A DNA stretch of 64,000 bases from Bog-756 sp052326605 (GCA_052326605.1 JBKQMB010000092.1:38994-102993); one strand, 5' to 3'; shown: positions 15,934 through 24,681, counted from the first letter of the stretch. The notes: generated by a model from the sequence alone, not told the origin. Numbers and translations are program-made.

Positions 15934-16743
15934 GTGACGGACGCCCGCGAGTTTCTCGGCATGCAGCCGGTCGGCGACGATCTCCACTGGCGGCTCGCCG
16001 TCGTCCCGGAACTGACGACGCCGGGCAACTTCCTCTTCGGAGGGTGTGGCCTGGGCGCGGCGCTGGTTGCCCTCGAGGCGGCCTCGGGCCGGCCCACGGT
16101 GTGGTCGACGGCCCAGTACCTGTCCTATGCGCCGACCGACTCGGTCCTCGACCTTACCGTCACGCTGGCTGCCGAGGGCCGTCGTGTCACCCAGGGCCGG
16201 GTCGTGGGCTACGTCGGCGACACCGAGATCCTCACGGTGAACGCTGCGGTGGGCTCGCCCGGGAGGCTCGCGGCCGACGGGGTGTGGGTGACGCCGCCGG
16301 ATGTCCCCCCGCCGCAGGAGTGCCTGCCCCGCAGGCTTCCCTTTGTCACCTCCGCGTCGATCTTCGACCGCATCGAGGTGCGGGTCGCCCGTGGCCGGAG
16401 CTTCGAGGAGATCAGCGCCGGGCCTCCGACCCCGGGCGACCCGGACAGCGCCCTGTGGGCCCGGGTGCCCGGGCACCTCGAGCCGTCGGCGGCCACCCTG
16501 GCCATCATCGGTGACTACGTCTCGGGCGGGGTGTCCCAGCCCCTGGGCCGCCGGGTGATGTCCCGGAGCCTCGACAACACCCTGCGGGTGGTCCGTCTCG
16601 ATCCGACGGAGTGGGTCCTCTGCGACATCCGGATGCAGGCACTGGTCGACGGCTACGGCCAGGGCATCGCCTACCTCTGGTCGGAGCAGGGGTCACTGCT
16701 GGCCACCGCCAGCCAGTCGATGAGCGTGCGCTTCTGGGAGTAG
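15934..16743 (+). CDS. Acyl-CoA thioesterase-like protein (double hotdog fold)
   Basis: About 269 residues resembling TesB-type or 4HBT_3 thioesterases. The first hotdog half has NFLFGGCGLGAALVALEAA, and the second ends with VLCDIRMQALVDGYGQGIAYLWSEQGSLLATASQSM in which the last strand matches the C-terminal motif of the family (short excerpt: GYGQGIAYLW, SLLATASQS). The start is GTG 15934; ATG 15961 is possible. No signal peptide. Placed after an acyl-CoA dehydrogenase, a role in hydrolysing acyl-CoA is reasonable. The assignment rests on a few motifs only. Confidence 0.75.
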   Translation: MTDAREFLGMQPVGDDLHWRLAVVPELTTPGNFLFGGCGLGAALVALEAASGRPTVWSTAQYLSYAPTDSVLDLTVTLAAEGRRVTQGRVVGYVGDTEILTVNAAVGSPGRLAADGVWVTPPDVPPPQECLPRRLPFVTSASIFDRIEVRVARGRSFEEISAGPPTPGDPDSALWARVPGHLEPSAATLAIIGDYVSGGVSQPLGRRVMSRSLDNTLRVVRLDPTEWVLCDIRMQALVDGYGQGIAYLWSEQGSLLATASQSMSVRFWE

Positions 16744-16846
16744 CCCGGTGAACGAGGACGCGGGTGCCGGCTCCGCTGACGGAACGGGTTGGAACGGACC
16801 GCGGCCCGTAGTGTTGCGGCACGCGGGGTATCGAGAGGGAGAACCG

Positions 16847-17896
16847 ATGAAGATCAGCACGATGCTCAGCTACTCCGGCGGATTCCGGCAAGCGGCCGCA
16901 CAGGTCGCCGAGTTCGAGAAAGCCGGGTTGGACCTGGTGTGGGTGGCAGAGGCCTACGGTTTCGACGGGCCCAGCCTGATGGGGTATCTGGCCGCTCTCA
17001 CCGAACGGGTGGAGATCGGCTCGGCCATCCTCCCCATCTACACGAGGACCCCCACCCTGATCGCCATGACCGCCGCCGGCTTGGACTCGCTGTCCGACGG
17101 CCGGTTCCACCTCGGGTTGGGCTCGTCGGGGCCCCAGGTCATCGAGGGGTGGCACGGGGTGCCCTTCTCGGCCCCGATCGGGCGCACCCGCGAGATCATC
17201 GACGTGTGCCGCAAGGTGTGGGCCCGGGAGGGGCCGCTCGTCCACGAGGGCACGTACTACAACATGCCGCTGCCGCCAGGCGAGGGGACGGGCCTGGGGA
17301 AGGCGCTGAAGATCATCGCCCACCCGGTGCGTGCGTCCATCCCCATCTGGATCGCCGCACTCGGTGAGAAGAATGTGGCCATGACCGCGGAGGTGGCCGA
17401 CGGATGGATCCCGATGCTCTTCGTGCCCGAGAAGGCCCGGGCGGTCTGGGGCCCCTCCCTCGATGCCGGCGAGGCCAAGCGCGACCCGACCCTCGGGCCC
17501 CTGCAGATCACCGTGGGCGGGATGCTGGCCATCGGCGAGGGCGACGAGGTCGTCGCGTTGCGCGATCTGGCCCGGCCCATGGTGGCGCTCTACGTGGGCG
17601 GCATGGGGGCGAAGGGGCAGAACTTCTACAACGACGTGGTGCGGCGCTACGGCTTCGAGGAGGAGGCCGAGAAGATCCAGGACCTGTACCTGAGCGGCAA
17701 GAAGGCAGAAGCCGAGGCGCTGGTTCCCGACGAACTGCTCGAGGCCACGTCCCTCTGTGGTCCCGAGAGCTATGTGGCCGAGCGCATCGCCGCCTTCGCT
17801 GAGGCGGGCGCCACCCACCTCCAGGTGATCCCGGTGCCGCTCGGCGATCAGAAGCCGGTCGAGCTGATCGCCAAGGTCAAGGAGCTGGCCGGCTGA
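16847..17896 (+). CDS. LLM-class (luciferase-like) F420-type oxidoreductase
   Basis: A 349-residue TIM-barrel protein of the bacterial luciferase-like superfamily, in the branch that normally uses coenzyme F420. Typical motifs are KISTMLSYSGG at the start, LVWVAEAYGFDG, VEIGSAILPIYTRTP, GRFHLGLGSSGPQVIEGWHG and IPIWIAALGEKNVAMTAEVADGW (each recognisable in this family). The C-terminal half has LCGPESYVAERIAAFAEAG. ATG 16847 is preceded by the strong ribosome site GAGAGGGAG and by a TAGTGT box at 16809-16814. Monocistronic. The cofactor is assigned from family similarity; FMN cannot be excluded. Confidence 0.9.
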   Translation: MKISTMLSYSGGFRQAAAQVAEFEKAGLDLVWVAEAYGFDGPSLMGYLAALTERVEIGSAILPIYTRTPTLIAMTAAGLDSLSDGRFHLGLGSSGPQVIEGWHGVPFSAPIGRTREIIDVCRKVWAREGPLVHEGTYYNMPLPPGEGTGLGKALKIIAHPVRASIPIWIAALGEKNVAMTAEVADGWIPMLFVPEKARAVWGPSLDAGEAKRDPTLGPLQITVGGMLAIGEGDEVVALRDLARPMVALYVGGMGAKGQNFYNDVVRRYGFEEEAEKIQDLYLSGKKAEAEALVPDELLEATSLCGPESYVAERIAAFAEAGATHLQVIPVPLGDQKPVELIAKVKELAG

Positions 17897-17923
17897 GCGT
17901 CACCAGCTCCGGGGTCGCCATCC

Positions 17924-18766
17924 TCACAGGTCATGCGCGGTCCCCTCGACCGCCACGACGACCCGGGGATCGGTGTGGTCGAGATAGCGGACGGCGAGCG
18001 CGTCGAGTACCTCGTCGGTGCGGCCGGGGCTGTGGTGGAACAGCAGCACCGTGCCCACGCTGGCCTCGGCTCCCAGGGCAACGGCATACTCGATGGCCGA
18101 GTGCCCGAAGGCGGCTCCTTCGGGGAGTTCATCGGCCGTGAGCAGTGCGTCGTGGACCAGTAGGTCCACGCCTTCGACCAGATCCACGACGTTCTTCGGG
18201 TAGCCACCCCAACCCGTCGGCCCCGGGCCGTACAGGGTGGGGCAGTGGTCGGGGATGTAGGCCATGGCGGACTCGCCGTCGGAGATGCGGTAGCCGAAAG
18301 TGGTCCCCCCCTTGTGGGCCACCTCGGTGGCCGTCACCGAGAATCGCTCGAATTCGTGGGCACCGGCCTCCAGGGACGAAAAGGTCCAGTCACCACGCAG
18401 GCCTTCGGGGCCGATGGGGAAGTTGGGTGGCGACATCATCCGGCCCAGCGTCTCGGCTGCCCCGGTGCCATCGGCCTGGGCCGGCAGGAACAGGTCGGTG
18501 CGGGCATCGCCCCGGTCGATCGAGGTGCAGAAAGGTAGGCCTTCCACGTGGTCCCAGTGGAGATGGGACAGCAGGATGGTGCCGTCGAAGGGGGCGCCGT
18601 CGAGGGTCGTGCCCAGACCTCGGATTCCCGTTCCGGCGTCGAGCACCAACGATGGCGCGGCGCCGTCATGGGCGAGGGCCAGGCACGAGGTGTTGCCGCC
18701 GTAGTTGACGAAGTCGCACCCCGGGGTCGGGATCGAGCCACGAACGCCGAGCAGGTGGACCCGCAC
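17924..18766 (-). CDS. Metallo-beta-lactamase-fold hydrolase, possible cyclic-nucleotide phosphodiesterase
   Basis: A 280-residue MBL-fold protein of the PhnP / phosphodiesterase-like branch. It begins VHLLGVRGSIPTPG with GGNTS soon after, and carries the metal motif SHLHWDH (H68, H70, D72, H73) plus later His and Asp ligands (EVAHKGG, YIPDHCP, LLVHDALLT, LFHHSPGRTD). Start is GTG 18766, 2 bases after the TAG of the cyclic-nucleotide-binding protein gene, so the two are cotranscribed. Together with the nucleotidyl cyclase divergent from this pair, that makes hydrolysis of a cyclic nucleotide an attractive guess. The branch also contains enzymes with other phosphodiester substrates. Confidence 0.88.
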   Translation of the reverse strand: MRVHLLGVRGSIPTPGCDFVNYGGNTSCLALAHDGAAPSLVLDAGTGIRGLGTTLDGAPFDGTILLSHLHWDHVEGLPFCTSIDRGDARTDLFLPAQADGTGAAETLGRMMSPPNFPIGPEGLRGDWTFSSLEAGAHEFERFSVTATEVAHKGGTTFGYRISDGESAMAYIPDHCPTLYGPGPTGWGGYPKNVVDLVEGVDLLVHDALLTADELPEGAAFGHSAIEYAVALGAEASVGTVLLFHHSPGRTDEVLDALAVRYLDHTDPRVVVAVEGTAHDL

Positions 18767-18768
18767 CC

Positions 18769-19770
18769 CTATTCCCGCAGGTCTTCGTTCCGGTGACCTT
18801 TGGTCAGTTCTTTCAGCTGCGCCGGGTCCATCACCGAGTGCGCCGCCACCGCAACTCGGCAGGGGGTCACGGCCACCAGCGTCGAGGTCCGTCCGCCACC
18901 TTCGTTTCCTGAGCGCTCCCCCAATACTGCGCCGGGCCCGTACTCAGCGAGACGCTCACCACCCTTTTCGACCCTCATCACCCCGTCGAGAACGAGGAAG
19001 ACCTCGGTTCCGCCCTCGCCTTCGGTCACCAGGGCGTCGCCGGCGGCCACCTTGCGGATCTTCGGCTTGCTCCCGTCACCCATCATGTGTGCCGAGAGCG
19101 AGCGCTCGAGAGCCGATTCGACTGCGGTGATCAGGGCGGGGGAGTCCTGATCTCCCCATGGGGTGTGCTTGCCGAACGACTTGCGGTACCAGTCGCGGAA
19201 GTCGGTGAGCCCCGACTTGGCCGCCAGGTGACCCTCGCCGTCGTAGATCCAGTGCCGGGGGAATCGACTCGCCCCCTGCACCTCGAACTCGGGAGGCTTC
19301 TCTGAGTACAGGGTGAGGCTCAGCGTCGACCACACCAGTGGAGCCTGCCACTGGATGAACGGCCGCCGACGAACTCTGCGTGGGGCCGGTAACCCGGTCC
19401 GACCCCCGGAGGTCTGGGTGAACCGGACCCATCCGTCGCCCACCTCGGGCGGGGCTTGGAGGTCGGGCAGGGCCACAGCCTCGAACTCGTGATGCAGCCC
19501 AGCGAGCCCGACCGTGGTGGAGCCCATCAAGCCACCCCCCGAGTAGCCGCAGTCGGTGACCCGTGCGCCCTCGCCCAACTCCATCCACGCCGAAAGGACA
19601 TTGGCGAAGCGGAACCGGTCGGTCGTTCTCAGGAGCTCGATGTCCTCGATGACATCAGGCGGCGGCTCGTCGTAGTGGGTGAACCCCGCGTCGAAGGCCA
19701 CCCGGGTCCCGCCACGCACTGCTTCTGAGGGAATCCATGACAATGTGGTCACTGAGCTTTCGATCCGCAT
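18769..19770 (-). CDS. Protein with C-terminal cyclic-nucleotide-binding domain
   Basis: A 333-residue soluble protein. Residues 1 to about 210 form an uncharacterised domain (MRIESSVTTLSWIPSEAV, GGGLMGSTTVGL, FTQTSGGRTGLPAPRR). Residues about 230-325 form a CAP-type cyclic-nucleotide-binding domain: GDALVTEGEGGTEVFLVLDG is followed by the phosphate-binding cassette GAVLGERSGNEGGGRTS. Glu285 and Arg294 occupy the positions that contact the ribose and cyclic phosphate. There is no DNA-binding helix-turn-helix, so it is not a CRP-type regulator. The start is ATG 19770, since related proteins begin with this MRIESSVT sequence; an in-frame ATG lies at 19824. It is transcribed with the MBL hydrolase and divergent from a cyclase gene. 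Confidence 0.85.
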   Translation of the reverse strand: MRIESSVTTLSWIPSEAVRGGTRVAFDAGFTHYDEPPPDVIEDIELLRTTDRFRFANVLSAWMELGEGARVTDCGYSGGGLMGSTTVGLAGLHHEFEAVALPDLQAPPEVGDGWVRFTQTSGGRTGLPAPRRVRRRPFIQWQAPLVWSTLSLTLYSEKPPEFEVQGASRFPRHWIYDGEGHLAAKSGLTDFRDWYRKSFGKHTPWGDQDSPALITAVESALERSLSAHMMGDGSKPKIRKVAAGDALVTEGEGGTEVFLVLDGVMRVEKGGERLAEYGPGAVLGERSGNEGGGRTSTLVAVTPCRVAVAAHSVMDPAQLKELTKGHRNEDLRE

Positions 19771-19903
19771 GCTGACACATTGCCGGCGGCGAGGCCTTCC
19801 CACCAGTGTGGTCCCCTGCTTCATGTGGTGTAGCTGGCACTACCGAGGATTGGGTGCTTCCGCCCTGTGACGGTGGCGGCCGATATGGGACAACTGCCTC
19901 ATC

Positions 19904-21283
19904 ATGGTTACCGAGGACCAACCGGACGCCAGCATCACCGTCTTCCTGGCTGATGACAACGTCATCGTCCGGGAGGGTGTCCGTACGCTCCTCGAGAGAC
20001 AGAGCGATCTTCATGTGGTCGGTGTCGCCGAGGACTACGACACGCTGGTCGAGGGGGTCATGGCCACCGAGCCGCACGTACTGGTCACCGACATCCGCAT
20101 GCCGCCGACCTTCCAGCGCGAGGGGATCGAGGCGGCCAGGGAGGTACGCCAACGCCGCCCGGGTACCGGCGTGGTCATCCTGTCCCAGTACGACGATCCC
20201 GAGTACGCCATCTCGCTGGTGGCCGAAGGGTCCGCTGGTTACGGTTACCTGCTCAAGGATCACATCGCCGAGGGCAATCAACTGGTAGACGCGGTGCGTG
20301 CCGTGGCCACCGGTGGTACCGCTCTCGACCCTTCGATCGTTGACGCCCTGGTGAGTCCCGTAACAACCCATGGCGGCCTCACCGCCTCGGAGGAGTCGTT
20401 GTTGGGCTGGGTGGCGGAAGGTAAGCCGATCAAGGCGATCGCCGCGGTCCAGCGGACCACACCCGAGGCCGTCGATGCCCAGGTCGAGGCGCTCTTCGTC
20501 AAACTGGCCCAAGGGGTCTCGGCGGGGACCGAGGGAGCTATCCGCAGGCTGCGGCTTCTCCACCAGTGCATCGTCGATCGGGAGGAGCAAGGCGAGTCGT
20601 TGTCGCGACTCCTCCCCGGTGGCCTGGCGGAGAAGCTGCGGCTGGATGGCCGGGAGATCGGACGGACCGAAGTGGTTGAGGTCACCGTTCTGATGAGTGA
20701 CATCCGTTCCTACTCGACCATCGCCGAGCATGCCGATCCGAGCCAGTTGGCCGGACAGCTCAATACCCACCGCGCCGCCATGAACGAGGCGATCCTCGGT
20801 CAAGGTGGAACGATCATGCAGTTCGTCGGAGATGCGGTGATGGCGGTGTTCGGCGCCCCATTCTCCCAGCCCGACCACGCCGACCGGGCGCTGATCGCCG
20901 CGGCCGATGCCCATCGCCTCCAAGCGGAGGTCAACGCCAGATGGGAGCGAGACGGCCTGCCGGCGTTCGGACTGGGAATGGGGCTGTCCACCGGTGAGGC
21001 CGCCGCTGCTCTCCTCGGTTCCGAGGAGCGACTCGAGTACACCCTGGTCGGAGACACGGTGAATCTGTCCCAACGCCTGCAACAACTGGCCGATTCGGGG
21101 GAGACTGTGTTGAGCCAGGCGACCATGGAAGCGTTGGCGGAACCGGTGGAGGCGACACGCTTGCCCGAGCAATTGGTAAAAGGGAGGGACACGCCCGTAC
21201 GAGCATGGCGCGTCGCCCGCCAGGCCCCGGTAGTCGCCGTCCTCGCCAATTCGGATACCAGCCGACTGCGAGCGGAGAGATGA
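19904..21283 (+). CDS. Receiver - LuxR-type HTH - class III nucleotidyl cyclase
   Basis: A 459-residue three-domain protein. Residues 10-135 are a receiver with the acidic pair D17/D18, phosphoacceptor D63 in VTDIRMPP, S94 and K118. Residues 158-205 resemble a LuxR/NarL helix-turn-helix (TASEESLLGWVAEGKPIKAI). Residues 255-450 are a class III cyclase with metal-binding D266 (MSDIRSYS) and D310 (FVGDAVMAVFG) and the transition-state pair N387 and R391 in VGDTVNLSQRL. The base-recognition Lys is replaced by Gln306, and the partner position is Thr380, so ATP versus GTP preference is uncertain. The receiver and HTH are clearly paralogous to the response regulator at 24682-25356. It starts a rightward operon with an ABC ATPase and histidine kinase. 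Confidence 0.9.
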   Translation: MVTEDQPDASITVFLADDNVIVREGVRTLLERQSDLHVVGVAEDYDTLVEGVMATEPHVLVTDIRMPPTFQREGIEAAREVRQRRPGTGVVILSQYDDPEYAISLVAEGSAGYGYLLKDHIAEGNQLVDAVRAVATGGTALDPSIVDALVSPVTTHGGLTASEESLLGWVAEGKPIKAIAAVQRTTPEAVDAQVEALFVKLAQGVSAGTEGAIRRLRLLHQCIVDREEQGESLSRLLPGGLAEKLRLDGREIGRTEVVEVTVLMSDIRSYSTIAEHADPSQLAGQLNTHRAAMNEAILGQGGTIMQFVGDAVMAVFGAPFSQPDHADRALIAAADAHRLQAEVNARWERDGLPAFGLGMGLSTGEAAAALLGSEERLEYTLVGDTVNLSQRLQQLADSGETVLSQATMEALAEPVEATRLPEQLVKGRDTPVRAWRVARQAPVVAVLANSDTSRLRAER

Positions 21284-21284
21284 G

Positions 21285-22007
21285 ATGAATTCCGAAACCG
21301 ATGTACTCGTCGTCGAAGGAGTGCGGAAGACCTTTGAGGCTGAGAACGCGCCGGTCCGAGCGCTGCGAGGAGCCAACTTGCGAGTGCCGGCCGGTGACTT
21401 TGTGGCGCTGATGGGCCCATCGGGATGCGGGAAATCGACGCTCCTCAATCTGGTTGCCGGGCTGGATGTCGCCGACGAGGGGACGATCAGCGTGGGCGGA
21501 GAGCTGGTCACCGGCCGCACCGAGGACGAGCTCTCACTGATCCGACGGGAGCACATCGGCATCGTCTTCCAATTCTTCAATCTGCTTGAGAGCATGACCG
21601 CGCTGGAGAACGTCGCCCTACCGGCGATCATCGCCGGTACCAAGCGCCGCCCGGCCGAAACCAGGGCTCGGGACCTTCTCGATCTGTTGGGAGTGGGCGA
21701 CAAGGCCAAGGCGGTGCCCGGGGCCCTGTCCGGTGGCCAACGCCAACGCCTGGCCATCGCCCGGGCGTTGGCCAACCAGCCGACCCTGTTGCTGGCCGAC
21801 GAGCCGACCGGTGCCCTCGACTCGGACAGTGGTCACGAAATCGTCGAGCTTCTCTCCCGACTGCACCACGGCGGTCAGACCATCGTGCTGGTCACCCACG
21901 ACAACGATGTGGCCCAGGCCGCCGAGCACTTGATCCACATGCGGGATGGACGGATGGTCAACACCCCGGAGAGCAATGCGGTGGGCGTAGGTCCGGAATT
22001 CCTGTGA
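21285..22007 (+). CDS. ABC exporter ATPase (MacB/LolD type)
   Basis: A 240-residue ATP-binding subunit. Walker A is GPSGCGKST, the signature is LSGGQRQRLAIARAL, Walker B is LLLADEPTGALD, and the switch His is in VTHDNDV. The spacing and the DEPTGALD form are those of MacB, LolD and FtsE-type ATPases, which work with FtsX-like permeases. The only such permeases nearby are the large paralogous pair at 25582-30649, so it most likely energises them. It begins 1 base after the cyclase stop and its own stop overlaps the histidine kinase GTG (GTGA): cyclase, ATPase and kinase are translationally coupled. Confidence 0.95.
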   Translation: MNSETDVLVVEGVRKTFEAENAPVRALRGANLRVPAGDFVALMGPSGCGKSTLLNLVAGLDVADEGTISVGGELVTGRTEDELSLIRREHIGIVFQFFNLLESMTALENVALPAIIAGTKRRPAETRARDLLDLLGVGDKAKAVPGALSGGQRQRLAIARALANQPTLLLADEPTGALDSDSGHEIVELLSRLHHGGQTIVLVTHDNDVAQAAEHLIHMRDGRMVNTPESNAVGVGPEFL

Positions 22008-24184
22008 CCACGGTGCCGACCACTACCGGCGACGGGCAGGGCATCGCACTCGGGGTGCCCATCGACCTCGAGCACCCGCGACCGCGAGTGGCCGTTGCCA
22101 TCGAGGGGGGAGAGGACCGGGCACGTCTGTCGCCGGCCGTCCTGTCGGTGGTCCCGGCGCTGGCCATTGTCGGAGTCGGTTTCGCCAGAGCGGTGGCCGC
22201 GGGCGTGACCCCCGACGACGCCATCCGTTTCGAGCTCACCCTGGGCTGGGTGGCGGCCGGCGTGTGCCTGCTGGTCCGCCCCAGGCTGCAGCGATTGGGT
22301 CGTTTGGTGTCGCTTGCCGCGTGTCTGGGCGCCGCCAGTTTCGCTGCCGCGGTGATCGGCCAGACGACCGCAGGCGCCACCGGGCATGGGGCGCGCTTCG
22401 CGGCCACACTGCTTCCGGCGCTGCTGATGGCGGTGGGCATCCACTTTCTGCTCTCCGTGCCCGACGGGCGCCTGATCTCCAGATCCCGACAGGTCGAAGT
22501 GGCGGTCGGATACGCGGCCGGAAGTGCCTTCGGGCTGTGGTTGTGGTTCGGCCCGGGCCGGATGACCGATACCGCGGCCATCATCGGATGGTCGGTGGCC
22601 ATCGCCGTCGGGCTGGCCTCCACCGCCCTCCGCTACCGCTCTGCGCCCGGTATTGACCGGCAGCGGCTGCAGATCCTGGCCGCGGGAGCAGTGGCCACCC
22701 TCGAATTCGGACTGGTGGTCGTCGGTCTGGCCGTGTTGGTCAAGTGGCCCGGCCATCCGTGGGCAATCGCCGCCGGGGGAACCCTGCTGGTGCCCGTCGG
22801 GGTGGGTGCATCCACCTTCCCGCGCCTGCTGGGCAGGTCCGACCGGGTGCTGGTCTGGCTGTTGACGGTGACCGGCCTCTCCATGGTGGTGCTGGCGGTC
22901 TACTTGCTGGTCATTTTGGGCTTCGGGCACCAGCCGGGCCCGGGAGACCGGGAGGTTCTCGGCCTCTCGATTCTGGCCGCCGCCATCGTGGCCCTCGGCG
23001 CGTCGGTCTTCCATCAACGGGCCCAACAGTTCGCCCAGCGTCTGGTGTACGGAAACGATGCCGTCCCCGACGACGTGGTCAAGACGTTCAGCACCCGCCT
23101 GACCCGGGCAGTGACCATGGACGAGCTTCTGCTCCAACTGACCGAGTCGTTGCGCAAGTCTATGGTCCTGACCAGTGCCGAGGTCTTCACCGGCTCCAGC
23201 GAGGTACTCGAGCGCAGCGCATCGATCCCGGACCGGGGGGCGGGCACACTGCACATCGGCCCGCGGGAGCAGCCGGTGGTGGCCCGGGCCGGCGTATCGG
23301 GCAACGCCTGGACCGCGGTGTGGTTGCCCGCGGTGATCGCGGGACGGGACCACGCCCAGCTCCGCGTCTGCCCGATCACCTACGGCGGCGACCTGCTGGG
23401 GTTGGTGGTGGTGGAACGGCCGACCACCGAGCCCCCGTTCACCGAAAAGGAGGACATCGTCCTGACCGAGCTGTCGCGCCAGGTCGGACTGGCTCTCCAC
23501 AATGTCCGCCTGGACTCGGCCCTGCAGTCCACACTCGATGAAGTTCGAAGGCAGGCCGCCGAATTGCGTGCCTCCCGCTCGCGTATCGTGGCGGCCGCGG
23601 ATGCCGAGAGGCGCCGGGTGGAGCGGGATCTCCACGATGGCGCCCAGCAACATCTGGTGGCACTCGCCGTCAACGTGCGCCTGGTCCGTGATCTGGTGAG
23701 CGAGGACCCAGAGGCCGCCACCGCGGCGCTCGACGAGATCGCCGTCGAGGTCAAGGCCACGGTGCAGGAGCTGAGGGATCTGGCTCACGGGATCTATCCG
23801 CCGCTGCTGATGGACAATGGACTGCCCGATGCCCTCCGGGCCGTGGCGTCGAGGAGCCCCCTCGACGTGGAGGCTTCGGTCGACGGGATCGGGCGCTTTT
23901 CGGCCGCCGTCGAGGCGGCGGCGTACTTCTGCTGCCTCGAGGCGCTACAGAATGCCGCCAAACATGCACCCGACGCCCACGTGCAGCTCCGGGTGTGGGA
24001 AGAGGAGGGCGGTCTCCTCTTCGCCGTCAAGGACGACGGGCCGGGTTTCGACCCCGAGGTGGCCCAGGCTGGACATGGATTCATGAACATGAGCGACCGC
24101 CTGGGTGCCATCGGGGGCTCCGTCCGGTGGGAGTCGACGCCCGGTTCGGGGTCCACGGTGCGCGGCTCGATCCCGCTCACCTGA
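22004..24184 (+). CDS. NarX/DesK-type membrane histidine kinase
   Basis: A 726-residue sensor kinase. Hydrophobic stretches between about residues 45 and 330 give roughly eight to ten membrane segments with short loops, so it probably senses in or near the membrane. A GAF-like region (about 350-510) follows, then a HisKA_3 dimerisation helix with ERDLHDGAQQHLVAL, phospho-acceptor His544. The C-terminal ATPase domain has the N box EALQNAAKHA and G boxes DDGPGFD and GHGFMNMSDR. Start GTG 22004 overlaps the ATPase stop. The likely partners are the three receiver proteins in this window (the cyclase, 24225-24635 and 24682-25356). Confidence 0.93.
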   Translation: MTTVPTTTGDGQGIALGVPIDLEHPRPRVAVAIEGGEDRARLSPAVLSVVPALAIVGVGFARAVAAGVTPDDAIRFELTLGWVAAGVCLLVRPRLQRLGRLVSLAACLGAASFAAAVIGQTTAGATGHGARFAATLLPALLMAVGIHFLLSVPDGRLISRSRQVEVAVGYAAGSAFGLWLWFGPGRMTDTAAIIGWSVAIAVGLASTALRYRSAPGIDRQRLQILAAGAVATLEFGLVVVGLAVLVKWPGHPWAIAAGGTLLVPVGVGASTFPRLLGRSDRVLVWLLTVTGLSMVVLAVYLLVILGFGHQPGPGDREVLGLSILAAAIVALGASVFHQRAQQFAQRLVYGNDAVPDDVVKTFSTRLTRAVTMDELLLQLTESLRKSMVLTSAEVFTGSSEVLERSASIPDRGAGTLHIGPREQPVVARAGVSGNAWTAVWLPAVIAGRDHAQLRVCPITYGGDLLGLVVVERPTTEPPFTEKEDIVLTELSRQVGLALHNVRLDSALQSTLDEVRRQAAELRASRSRIVAAADAERRRVERDLHDGAQQHLVALAVNVRLVRDLVSEDPEAATAALDEIAVEVKATVQELRDLAHGIYPPLLMDNGLPDALRAVASRSPLDVEASVDGIGRFSAAVEAAAYFCCLEALQNAAKHAPDAHVQLRVWEEEGGLLFAVKDDGPGFDPEVAQAGHGFMNMSDRLGAIGGSVRWESTPGSGSTVRGSIPLT

Positions 24185-24224
24185 GACTCGCCCTGCGCGC
24201 CGTTGGGCAGCAGGACAGGGAGTG

Positions 24225-24635
24225 TCAGCCGGGGAGGAACCCGATGGTCTCTCGCTCGGCCCAGATGCGCTTCAATTCGGCCGGGCCGAGCTCTTCCTTG
24301 TTGACGTAGGCCCGAGCACCGCTGGTGGCCGCGTCCGGCGGGAGGTCCTGGGGGCTGTAGGTGGAGCAGAGGATCACCACTACATCGGGTTCGGCGGCCA
24401 CGATTCGGCGGGTGGCCTCCACCCCGTTCATCCCCGGCATATTGATGTCCATCAGCACCAGTGCCGGCCGCAGTTCGGCAGCCTTGGCAATTGCCTCTTC
24501 GCCGTTGGTGGCCTCACCCACCAGGACGAAGCCATCCAACCGGCGCACGACGGCGCGTGCCGCCGAGCGGAAGGGGGCCTGGTCATCGACGACCATCACC
24601 GGGAGCTCTGTTTCCATGATGGGCAATTCTCTCAT
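24225..24635 (-). CDS. Stand-alone receiver-domain response regulator
   Basis: A 136-residue protein that is only a receiver: acidic pair D17/D18, phosphoacceptor D63 in LVLMDINMPGMNG, Thr/Ser in LCSTYS, and K113 in YVNKEE. There is no output domain, so it acts by protein contact or as a phosphate sink (CheY/Spo0F-like). ATG 24635 is used; ATG 24617 would remove six residues and has GAGAA upstream. It is convergent with the kinase gene and lies downstream of the LuxR-type regulator on the same strand with a gap of 46 bases, so the two are probably cotranscribed. Confidence 0.9.
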   Translation of the reverse strand: MRELPIMETELPVMVVDDQAPFRSAARAVVRRLDGFVLVGEATNGEEAIAKAAELRPALVLMDINMPGMNGVEATRRIVAAEPDVVVILCSTYSPQDLPPDAATSGARAYVNKEELGPAELKRIWAERETIGFLPG

Positions 24636-24681
24636 GAGAGGTCCACCCTCGACAGGGAGCTAGCACTCCTCGGGGGTGTGG

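Noticed and set aside
19771..19903. Possible CRP-type site (GTG/CAC half-sites around 19825-19842, and TGTGA at 19866-19870) between the cyclase and binding-protein genes.
   Set aside because: The half-sites are 7 or 10 bases apart instead of the 8 between GTG and CAC in the consensus, and the TGTGA has no partner. It is likely chance.
21875..23788. A 637-codon minus-strand open frame opposite the histidine kinase.
   Set aside because: No recognisable motifs, while the opposite strand has a complete kinase with H, N and G boxes.
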